Shown here: positions 54,885-62,901 of the stretch, one piece after another
How the letters are laid out: each line of letters begins with the position of its first letter
Position numbering within the stretch: position 1 is the first letter of the stretch
Source: Massilia sp. Leaf139
GTDB taxonomy: Bacteria; Pseudomonadota; Gammaproteobacteria; Burkholderiales; Burkholderiaceae_D
Length of the DNA stretch: 64,000 bases
Assembly (NCBI RefSeq): GCF_001424165.1
Contig: NZ_LMOJ01000012.1
Location: forward strand, 310,863 to 374,862
Direction of reading: 5' to 3'
Position numbers and translations under genes: made by a program
Notes under the pieces: model-generated
Database searches by the model: none
What the model was told of the DNA's origin: nothing
Seen by the model: the letters and a program-made list of their open reading frames with translations, nothing else

Positions 54885-55224
54885 AAAGACACCGCTGGCG
54901 GTGCGGCGCGCCCACCTGGTCGCTGAATGCGCGCGCCAGCGCGGCGACATGGCCGATCAGCTGAATCTGCTGAAGGCGCCGGTCGAACGCGTCAACGGCG
55001 CGGCGGATTTTTTACGTGAACACCGCAAGTCGGTGCTGGCCGGCGCCGGCGTCGCGCTGGGCGTGCTGATCGCGCGTCCTAAGCCGGTGCTGGCCGTGCT
55101 CGCGGCGGGGGCTTCGCTCTGGCAGCTCGGGCAGCGCGCGCTGCCGCTGGTACAGCGGATGATGCCGGCGGTGCAGCGTGTGCTGCCAATCGTGCGGGCG
55201 CGCTTGCAGGGGCATCTGGAGTAG
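54874..55224 (+). CDS. YqjK-like protein
   Basis: This 116-residue protein has an N-terminal basic helical region (VRRAHLVAECARQRGDMADQL) and a short hydrophobic section (about 56-80, VLAGAGVALGVLIARPKPVLAVLA). It occupies the YqjK position after YqjD- and YqjE-like genes and overlaps the latter, so it is coupled. The role is unknown. Confidence 0.85.
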   Translation: MNSEKTPLAVRRAHLVAECARQRGDMADQLNLLKAPVERVNGAADFLREHRKSVLAGAGVALGVLIARPKPVLAVLAAGASLWQLGQRALPLVQRMMPAVQRVLPIVRARLQGHLE

Positions 55225-55285
55225 CGGACTGCGGATGGGTGGCGGGCGATTGTTTTCCGTCGCCGGCCTGGATTGACGTTCGTAC

Positions 55286-55340
55286 CGCGTGGGCACGGGG
55301 CGCCCACCCTACGGTAGGGTGGGCGCCCCGTGCCCACGCG
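55286..55340. repeat. 55-bp perfect palindrome of two REP-like units
   Basis: Arms 55286-55312 and 55314-55340 are exact reverse complements of 27 bases around one central base. Each arm is a REP-like unit whose own stem is GGGCACGGGGCGCCC-like. It lies between yqjK-like and the convergent proC. Confidence 0.9.
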
Positions 55341-55370
55341 CTTACTGCGCATCGCTCGGACACGCACACC

Positions 55371-56198
55371 CTAATCGGCCCCTAACTCATCCCCCAACGC
55401 GCGCCCGCGCGCTGCGGCCGCTTTCATGGCTTCTCCGATCGCCGCCTTCACACCAGCCGTTTCCATGCTGCTGATCGCCGCATGCGTCGTCCCACCCTTC
55501 GAAGTCACGCGCTGGCGTAATACGGCAAGCGAATCGCCCGACTGCGCCGCCAGCTCCGTCGCCCCGGCAAAGGTGGCTAGCGCCAGCTGCTTGCCCTGCT
55601 CTTCACTGAGCCCCATCTCCACCGCCGCGGCCTGCATCGCTTCGAGAAAATAGAACACGTAAGCGGGCCCGCTGCCCGACACCGCCGTCACCGGATCGAT
55701 CAGCGCCTCATCAATCAGCCACACGGTCTGCCCAACCGCGCGCAGCACATTGTCGGCCGCGGCGCGCTGGCTCTCGCTCACGCCCTCCAATGCCACCATC
55801 CCGGTGATGCCCATGCCGATCAGGGCCGGCGTGTTCGGCATGGTGCGCACAATGGCGCCGTAGCCGCCCAGCCAGCGCGAAAGATCCGCGCCGCGGATGC
55901 CGGCCGCGATCGACAGCACCAGCGGGCCGGCGGCCAGGTGCGGCGCCAGCGCGGTCGCCAAGGTGGTTGCCACCTCGCGCATCTGCTGCGGCTTCACCGC
56001 CAGCACGATCACGTCGACCTCGGCCACGGCCGCATCGATGACGGTGGACGTGCTGGCGCCGTACTGCGTCACCATGCGCTCCAGCGCATCCGGGTTCGGA
56101 TCGACCACGTGTACCTGCACGCTGGCGCCGCCATCCTTGACCAGGCCTGCGATGAGGGCGGTGGCCATATTGCCGCCGCCGATGAATGCGATCTTCAT
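55371..56198 (-). CDS. proC: Pyrroline-5-carboxylate reductase
   Basis: This 275-residue NADPH-dependent enzyme makes proline from pyrroline-5-carboxylate. The Rossmann motif FIGGGNMATALIAGL (4-18), the VLAVKPQQM segment and the C-terminal SGSGPAYVFYFLEAM are all present. It is downstream of yggS on the same strand with an 18-nt gap, a very common pairing next to pilT. Confidence 0.97.
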   Translation of the reverse strand: MKIAFIGGGNMATALIAGLVKDGGASVQVHVVDPNPDALERMVTQYGASTSTVIDAAVAEVDVIVLAVKPQQMREVATTLATALAPHLAAGPLVLSIAAGIRGADLSRWLGGYGAIVRTMPNTPALIGMGITGMVALEGVSESQRAAADNVLRAVGQTVWLIDEALIDPVTAVSGSGPAYVFYFLEAMQAAAVEMGLSEEQGKQLALATFAGATELAAQSGDSLAVLRQRVTSKGGTTHAAISSMETAGVKAAIGEAMKAAAARGRALGDELGAD

Positions 56199-56215
56199 GT
56201 TGTCCTTATCGTCGT

Positions 56216-56917
56216 CTAGTCGTAGTTGCGGGCGCCGAAAATGGCGCTGCCGACGCGCACGATGGTCGCGCCTTCGAGGATCGCGGCCGCCATGTCGCCC
56301 GACATGCCCATCGACAGGGTATCGATCGGCAGGCCGGCCGCGCGCAGGCTGTCGGCCAGCGTGCGCAGCTTCGCAAACGCCGCGCGCTGCAGCGCCGGAT
56401 CGGTTTGCGCTTCGGGAATCGCCATCAGGCCGCGCAGGGCCAGGTTCGGCAGCGCCGCCACCTGGCGCGCCAGCTCGGGCAGTTCGCTTGGGGTGGCGCC
56501 GCTCTTGGTGGCTTCGCCGCTGATGTTCACCTGCAGGCAGATGTTCAGGGGGCCCATTTCCGGCGGGCGCTGTTCGGACAGGCGCTGGGCGATCTTCAGG
56601 CGTTCGACCGTGTGCACCCAGGCGAAGTTAGCGGCGATGGGGCGTGTCTTGTTGCTCTGGATCGGGCCGATGAAATGCCATTCGACTGCAGTATCCGGTT
56701 GCGCGCGCGCCACGGCGGCGATCTTTTCGACGCCTTCCTGCAGGTAGTTTTCACCGAAGGCGCGCTGCCCGGCGGCCATCGCTTCGAGCACGTCTTCCAT
56801 CGGGAAGGTCTTCGACACGGCCAGCAAACGCACGCTCGAAACAGGCCGGTTCGCGGCCTGCGCGGCGGCGGCGATTGTCGCTTCGACAGCTTGCAAGTTG
56901 GCGGCGATTGTGGACAT
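56216..56917 (-). CDS. PLP homeostasis protein (YggS/PROSC)
   Basis: This 233-residue TIM-barrel protein binds pyridoxal phosphate through K36 in LLAVSKTFP. Other family segments are RAFGENYLQEGVEKI, EWHFIGPIQSNK and LSMGMSGDMAAAI. YggS has no known catalytic reaction and balances free PLP. It is divergent from pilT and upstream of proC. Confidence 0.96.
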   Translation of the reverse strand: MSTIAANLQAVEATIAAAAQAANRPVSSVRLLAVSKTFPMEDVLEAMAAGQRAFGENYLQEGVEKIAAVARAQPDTAVEWHFIGPIQSNKTRPIAANFAWVHTVERLKIAQRLSEQRPPEMGPLNICLQVNISGEATKSGATPSELPELARQVAALPNLALRGLMAIPEAQTDPALQRAAFAKLRTLADSLRAAGLPIDTLSMGMSGDMAAAILEGATIVRVGSAIFGARNYD

Positions 56918-56994
56918 AATCGTTTTCTATGGGAAATATTCGAGTGATGCGCAATGCATGCCGGCGCTTCTCTTTCACGGCTTAAGGATTATAG

Positions 56995-58038
<1,044 letters not shown>

Positions 58039-58047
58039 GGACAGGAC

Positions 58048-59184
58048 ATGGAACGCGACCAGGCCTCCAAATTCATGTTCGACCTGCTGCGCCTGATGGT
58101 CAGCAAGGGCGGCTCGGATCTCTTCATTACGGCCGGCTTCCCGCCGGCGATCAAGATCGACGGCCGCATGACGCCGGTGTCGAGCCAGCCGCTCACCGCC
58201 GCGCACACGGCCGACCTGGCGCGTTCGATCATGAACGACAAGCAGACCGCCGGCTTCGAGACCACGCGCGAAGCGAACTTCGCGATCAGCCCGGGCGACC
58301 TGGGACGCTTCCGCGTCTCGGCTTTTGTCCAGATGAGCAGCGTCGGCATGGTGCTGCGCACGATCACGACGCAGATCCCGAAGTTCGAAGACCTGGCGCT
58401 GCCGAACGTGCTGAAGGACGTGGTCATGTCCAAGCGTGGCCTGGTGATCATGGTCGGCGCCACCGGCTCCGGTAAGTCGACCACGCTGGCGGCCATGGTC
58501 GGCTACCGCAACGAGAACAGCTACGGGCACATCATCACGATCGAGGATCCCGTCGAATTCGTCCACCCGCACCGCAACTGCGTGATCACGCAGCGCGAAG
58601 TGGGGGTCGATACCGACAGCTTCGAGGCGGCCCTCAAGAACTCGCTGCGCCAGGCGCCGGACGTGATCCAGATCGGCGAGATCCGCGACCGCGAAACGAT
58701 GGAACACGCGATCGCCTTCGCCGAGACCGGCCACCTGTGCCTGGCCACGCTGCACGCGAACAGCGCCAACCAGGCGCTCGACCGCATCATCAACTTCTTC
58801 CCCGAGGAGCGCCGCCAGCAGCTGCTGATGGATCTGTCGCTGAACCTGCGCGGCCTGATTTCGCAGCGCCTGATCCCGAAAAAGGAAGACAAGGGCCGCG
58901 TGGTGGCGATGGAGATCATGCTCAACTCGCCGCTCATTTCCGACCTGATCTTCAAGGGCGAAGTCCACGAGATCAAGGAGATCATGAAGAAGTCGCGCGA
59001 ACTCGGCATGCAGACCTTCGACCAGGCCCTGTTCGACCTGTACGAGCGCAATGCGATCAGCTACGAGGACGCGCTGCGCAATGCCGACTCGGTCAACGAC
59101 CTGCGCCTGAACATCAAACTCAACAGCAAGAACGCGAAGGACCGCGATTTCTCGAGCGGCACCGAGCACCTTGGGCTGATCTGA
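58048..59184 (+). CDS. pilU: Type IV pilus retraction ATPase PilU
   Basis: This 378-residue PilT paralogue has Walker A GATGSGKST (137-145), Walker B QIGEIRDRETM and a C-terminus ISYEDALRNADSVNDLRLNIKL typical of PilU. PilU depends on PilT and adds force to retraction. AGGACAG precedes the start. It ends eight bases from the remains of a convergent lipase gene. Confidence 0.97.
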   Translation: MERDQASKFMFDLLRLMVSKGGSDLFITAGFPPAIKIDGRMTPVSSQPLTAAHTADLARSIMNDKQTAGFETTREANFAISPGDLGRFRVSAFVQMSSVGMVLRTITTQIPKFEDLALPNVLKDVVMSKRGLVIMVGATGSGKSTTLAAMVGYRNENSYGHIITIEDPVEFVHPHRNCVITQREVGVDTDSFEAALKNSLRQAPDVIQIGEIRDRETMEHAIAFAETGHLCLATLHANSANQALDRIINFFPEERRQQLLMDLSLNLRGLISQRLIPKKEDKGRVVAMEIMLNSPLISDLIFKGEVHEIKEIMKKSRELGMQTFDQALFDLYERNAISYEDALRNADSVNDLRLNIKLNSKNAKDRDFSSGTEHLGLI

Positions 59185-59191
59185 GCCGCGC

Positions 59192-59619
59192 TTATGCCCG
59201 TGGCGCCATCCCGGCCGCGGGCAGGTGGCGGTTGATCCAGGCCGTCGTATCGGCCATCACCTCGTCCTTGCCGTAGTCGTTGAACAGGTCGTGGTAATGC
59301 CCTTCGTAGAGTTTCAGGGTCTTGTCGCGCGAGCCGACGGTGTCGTAGAAGAACTGGCTGCCGGCCGGTACTGTCGCGGTCGACCGTGCCGTGCATGACG
59401 AAGACCGGCAGCGTAATGAGCTGGAATTCCTTCTCCAGGCGCTCGTCGGCGCAGATCAAGGGCATACACGGCGCAGCCTTTAGCCGTCAGCTGGCCCGCC
59501 GTCCAGCCATACTGGCCGCTGTGCGAATTGACGCCGTGACAGATGACGCGCAGCCGTCCGGACGGACGGCCATCACCGATCCAGCTTATGTCGTTTTTGC
59601 GGCAGCTTGCCCGCGTCAA
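59192..59619 (-). pseudogene. Remnant of a monoacylglycerol-lipase-like alpha/beta hydrolase
   Basis: Three pieces of one hydrolase lie in different frames on the minus strand. VICHGVNSHSGQYGW is near the 5' end. LPVFVMHGTVDRD follows and still holds the acid. QFFYDTVGSRDKTLKLYEGHYHDLFNDYG comes last and holds the His. The middle part, including the nucleophile elbow, is missing, and at least two frame breaks separate the pieces. The normal family length is near 280 residues; fewer than 140 codons remain. Translation of a working enzyme is not possible. Confidence 0.85.
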
Positions 59620-59653
59620 GGATCACGTTTGATGTGGCACAAGGATTTGTTCA

Positions 59654-59683
59654 TTGAGATGCCCGTTGCTCTTTTGGTATCAT
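59654..59683 (+). promoter_or_regulatory. Promoter of the glutathione peroxidase gene
   Basis: TTGAGA (59654-59659) and TATCAT (59678-59683) are spaced 18 bp apart, each matching the sigma-70 consensus at 5/6. The -10 ends only seven bases before the ATG, so transcription would start at or next to the start codon. Confidence 0.65.
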
Positions 59684-59690
59684 CGGCCCC

Positions 59691-60173
59691 ATGAACGTAT
59701 TCGACTTCTCCGCCACCGCCCTCGACGGCGCTCCCATCGACCTGTCGCGCTACCGCGGCAAGGTACTCCTGATCGTCAACACGGCCAGCGCCTGCGGCTT
59801 CACGCCGCAATACAAGGGGCTGGAAGCGGTGTACGGCCAGTTCCGCGAGCGCGGCGTGGAAGTGCTCGGCTTCCCCTGCAACCAGTTCGGCCAGCAGGAG
59901 TCCGGCAGCGAGGCCGAGATCGGCGCCTTTTGCGAAAAGAACTACGGCGTCAGCTTTCCGCTCTTCGCCAAGATCGAGGTCAACGGAGAGAGCGCCCATC
60001 CGCTGTTCCAGCATTTGAAACGCGAGGCGCCCGGCCTGCTCGGCACCCAGCGCATCAAGTGGAACTTCACCAAATTCCTGGTCGGGCGCGACGGGCAGGT
60101 CGTAAAACGCTACGCGCCGCAGACCAAGCCCGAAGCCATCGCGAGCGACATCGAAGCCCTGCTCGCCCAATGA
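59691..60173 (+). CDS. Glutathione peroxidase family protein
   Basis: This 160-residue thiol peroxidase has the catalytic Cys at 35 in NTASACGFTPQY, the Gln in FPCNQFGQQE, and WNFTKF with the Trp and Asn of the active site. The Cys form usually takes electrons from thioredoxin rather than glutathione. No signal peptide is seen, so it is cytoplasmic. There is no Shine-Dalgarno, which fits the leaderless transcript implied by the promoter. It converges with the Lys/Ala-rich gene. Confidence 0.95.
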   Translation: MNVFDFSATALDGAPIDLSRYRGKVLLIVNTASACGFTPQYKGLEAVYGQFRERGVEVLGFPCNQFGQQESGSEAEIGAFCEKNYGVSFPLFAKIEVNGESAHPLFQHLKREAPGLLGTQRIKWNFTKFLVGRDGQVVKRYAPQTKPEAIASDIEALLAQ

Positions 60174-60199
60174 AAAAAGCCCGCGCGGTGCACGGGCTT
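60173..60199 (-). terminator. Terminator between the glutathione peroxidase and Lys/Ala-rich genes
   Basis: AAGCCCG and CGGGCTT (60177-60183 with 60193-60199) form a stem that, in the minus direction, is followed by a run of six T. It serves the minus-strand gene and begins inside the end of the plus-strand gene. Confidence 0.8.
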
Positions 60200-60220
60200 C
60201 CGAAACAGTTACTTGCGTGA

Positions 60221-60595
60221 TTATTTGGTGGTCGCGGTCGTCGAGACGTGCGCGCCGTGGTTGTCGGTAGAGGCCTTGACGTCCGACTTGACGGCGCCCG
60301 TGGCATCCTTGCCGTCGGCTTTGGCATCGGTTTTCGCTGCGGCCTTGACGTCCTTGGCGGCGGCTTTCGCTGCCTTGGTGTCGGCCTTGGTGGCTTCGCG
60401 GACGACCTTGCCGTCAGCGGTTGCGCCGGCTTTCAGATCCTTGTTATCCACCAGGACGCCGGTTTTTGCATCCGCCTGCGCGGCAGGGGTCGCCGGGGTG
60501 GCAGGGGTGGCAGGGGTGGCTGGCGTCGCCGAAGTTTGTGCGAAGGCAGCGGTAGCGAACAGGCCGGCGATCAGGGTGGCGGTGATTTTCTTCAT
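60221..60595 (-). CDS. Secreted Lys/Ala-rich low-complexity protein
   Basis: This 124-residue protein has a clear Sec signal peptide (MKKITATLIAGLFATAAFAQ), followed by five tandem ATP/TPA tripeptides and a long region of Ala, Lys, Asp and Thr (KADTKAAKAAAKDVKAAAK). There are no Cys and no family. The composition resembles histone-like or acid-shock-type periplasmic proteins, but this is only a likeness. GAGGAG lies upstream with good spacing. A terminator follows. Confidence 0.8.
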   Translation of the reverse strand: MKKITATLIAGLFATAAFAQTSATPATPATPATPATPAAQADAKTGVLVDNKDLKAGATADGKVVREATKADTKAAKAAAKDVKAAAKTDAKADGKDATGAVKSDVKASTDNHGAHVSTTATTK

Positions 60596-60804
60596 GGTGC
60601 AGCTCCTCGGTTTGGTGTCTCAGTGGTTGTCTTTAGTGCACATTCTGCATGTCACTGAACCATCAACGGCGCGCGAAACCATCCTGTTGACGAACTTAAC
60701 AATCGCTTACATTCCTGGCATTTGCTTACAAGTAAGGAAATGAATATTTCATAAGGCGGCAGCGGCAGTTACCATGGCGGGTAACACAACAGCCCTGCCC
60801 GTCC

Positions 60805-61761
60805 ATGCGCCTTCTATCCAGGTTGTCCACCGCCCTTCTCATCCTCGCCGCGTTGGTGCAGCCGGCCTTCGCGGCACGCGTGCTCGACGAGGGCAGCATC
60901 GACATCGACGGCGAACGCCGCCGCTATTTCCACCTGCACGACGGCGCCGCCGCGAACGACGGCCCCCTCATCGTTTTGATCGACGGCTCCGGCTGCGGCA
61001 AGTTCAGCACGCGCCTGCCAAGCTTTTTCGAGGCCTATGGCGGCAAGCTCGATCTGTATTTCCTGGAAAAACCCCATGTCGCGCCGGATGCCCCGGCCCA
61101 GCCGCAGCGCTGCTCCGCCGCGTTCGAAGGTGCCGACCGCCTCGACAAGCGGGTGGCCGACATCGTCCAGTTTCTCGAGCGGGAGCCGCGCCTGAAAGCC
61201 GCCGGCGCGCGTTCGATCGCCCTGCTCGGCTTTTCGGACGGCGGCGCCGTTGCGCCCCAGGTGGCCGCTGCGAGCCGCAAGATCGGATGGCTGGCGGTGA
61301 TCGGCGCTGGCGGCATGCGGCAGCGCGACGAGTTCCTGCTGTTCGCCGCGCGCGGCGTGCAGCCGTATGCCCAGCTCGTCAACGAGGAGATATTGGCGGA
61401 CATCGCCAGGCATCCCACGGCGCTCGACAAGCATTTTTTCGGCCACAGCCATGCGTTCTGGGGTGCGCGCCTGTCCTACGACCCGCTGGCCTCGTACGCA
61501 AAACTGAACATCCCGATCGTGGTGGCGATGGGAGAAAAGGACGACAGTGTGCCGATCGAATCGGGGCGCCTGCTGCGGGATTACTTCGCCGCGCGTCCGC
61601 AGGCCGACTTCCGCTTCTTCGAATTCGCAGGAGCCAATCACGGCCTGGGAACGCCGGGTGGGTCGGAGCTGAAGCCCTTCCTCGCGCGTTTAGTCCGCTG
61701 GTTCAAGGGCGAGCCGGAGGCCTTCGCGGGACTGGCGCCCGCCGCCTCCGTCACACACTAG
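60805..61761 (+). CDS. Secreted alpha/beta hydrolase
   Basis: This 318-residue protein has a signal peptide (about 1-23, ending AFAA) and a hydrolase fold. The nucleophile is in LGFSDGGA, the acid in GEKDDSVP, and the His in GANHGLGTP. The segment LIVLIDGSGCGKF holds the oxyanion part. It has no close, well-known relative that I can name. It overlaps the end of the convergent pentapeptide gene by four bases. The ribosome site is weak. Confidence 0.85.
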   Translation: MRLLSRLSTALLILAALVQPAFAARVLDEGSIDIDGERRRYFHLHDGAAANDGPLIVLIDGSGCGKFSTRLPSFFEAYGGKLDLYFLEKPHVAPDAPAQPQRCSAAFEGADRLDKRVADIVQFLEREPRLKAAGARSIALLGFSDGGAVAPQVAAASRKIGWLAVIGAGGMRQRDEFLLFAARGVQPYAQLVNEEILADIARHPTALDKHFFGHSHAFWGARLSYDPLASYAKLNIPIVVAMGEKDDSVPIESGRLLRDYFAARPQADFRFFEFAGANHGLGTPGGSELKPFLARLVRWFKGEPEAFAGLAPAASVTH

Positions 61762-62444
61762 GCCACATTCAGGCCCATCGCGCGCACGATTTCGGCCGCC
61801 TGGCGCGGCGAGATCGTCGCGCCTGCGAACAGCTTCGCATTGATCAGCTTCAGTCCGCCAAGATCGGCCTCGCGCAGGTCGGCGCCGTCGAAGCGCGTGT
61901 CCTTCATATGGGCGTCGCGCAGGCTGCCGCCTTCGAACACGGCCTCGCGAAAATCGCAGCCTGACAAATCGGCGTCGGCGAAATCGAGCCCGGCGAGCGT
62001 CATCTTGCGGAACGACATGCGGCGCAAGTCGGCGCCGATCAGCAGGCAGTCCTCGAAAGCCAGGCCGAGATAGCTCACCTCCTCGAAGGCGGCGCCGGTG
62101 AGCTTGCAGCTGCGGAAGCTGCACGAGGCCAGCTTGGCGCGCCGCCAGCCTGTGTTGTTCAGATCCGAGGCATCGAATCGGGCGTCGACCAGGTCGGCGG
62201 ATTCGAAATCGGCGTGACCGGCGCGGCAGCGCTGCCAGCGCGTGCGCGAGAGATTGGCCGCATAGAACACGGTGCCCGGCAGCGCGCAGTTGCGAAAGCC
62301 GGTTTCCTGCAGGTCGAGGCGGGACAGGTCGGCCCCGGAAAAATCGCAGTCCTCGAAGACGAGCATGGCGCCGCCCTGCAACAGCGCTTCCATGCGGGCG
62401 CGGTCGATGCGCTCGCCGCTAATGGTGAAGGTGGGACGCGCCAT
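61758..62444 (-). CDS. Pentapeptide-repeat protein (Qnr/McbG-like shape)
   Basis: This 228-residue protein consists almost entirely of A(D/N)LXX-type repeats from about residue 25 to 205 (FSGADLSRLD, FESADLVDAR, LIGADLRRMS, FDGADLREAD), which form a right-handed square beta-helix. Length and the C-terminal cap (SPRQAAEIVRAMGLNVA) resemble Qnr and McbG, DNA mimics that shield gyrase. Whether it acts on gyrase is not known. It lies two bases after the stop of the small gene upstream, so the two are coupled. Confidence 0.88.
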   Translation of the reverse strand: MARPTFTISGERIDRARMEALLQGGAMLVFEDCDFSGADLSRLDLQETGFRNCALPGTVFYAANLSRTRWQRCRAGHADFESADLVDARFDASDLNNTGWRRAKLASCSFRSCKLTGAAFEEVSYLGLAFEDCLLIGADLRRMSFRKMTLAGLDFADADLSGCDFREAVFEGGSLRDAHMKDTRFDGADLREADLGGLKLINAKLFAGATISPRQAAEIVRAMGLNVA

Positions 62445-62446
62445 GC

Positions 62447-62761
62447 TCAGCGCGTCTCGACCTGGGCCGTGGCGTGCACCACGCAGGCGCGGTTGACGTT
62501 CTCCAGGAAGCGGATCGCTTCGCCCTGCGACAGCGAAGACGGGATCAGGCGCGCCAGCGCGCTGTCCTCGCTCACGCGGTCGAGCCCATAGGCGGTAAGG
62601 CGCGAGACCTCGCGCCCGGTCTTGCCGTCGCTGTTGTACAGCGCATCATAGACCCCTACCTCTTCCCACAACGGCACGAAGCCGGGGCTGGTCGAATCCT
62701 CGAACACGACGACGGGCTCCGGCCCGCCCTCCTCGCGCACGAGGCGGAATACGAAACTCAT
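62447..62761 (-). CDS. Hypothetical small protein coupled to the pentapeptide protein
   Basis: This 104-residue soluble protein is acidic at its N-terminus and has no Cys motif or membrane helix. No family is recognised. I chose the ATG at 62761 (MSFVFRLVREEGG), preceded by AAGAGA; an upstream in-frame extension lacks support. The two-base gap to the pentapeptide gene suggests a functional pair. Confidence 0.72.
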   Translation of the reverse strand: MSFVFRLVREEGGPEPVVVFEDSTSPGFVPLWEEVGVYDALYNSDGKTGREVSRLTAYGLDRVSEDSALARLIPSSLSQGEAIRFLENVNRACVVHATAQVETR

Positions 62762-62837
62762 GGTTGTCTCTTGCAGGTTTTCGAAAGCAGAGGATGCTAT
62801 CACGGCCTTACCGGCCCTGCAGAGGGCTCCTGCGGAC

Positions 62838-62870
62838 GAAAAAAAAAGACCAGGCCGAAGCCTGGTCTTT
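62838..62870 (-). terminator. Terminator after the TonB-dependent receptor
   Basis: A perfect 11-bp stem (62845-62855 with 62860-62870) with the tetraloop CGAA is followed in the minus direction by a T run. It lies 32 bases past the receptor stop. Confidence 0.92.
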
Positions 62871-62901
62871 CGTTACAGCCTTAGTGCTTCAAGCGTTCAG
62901 C

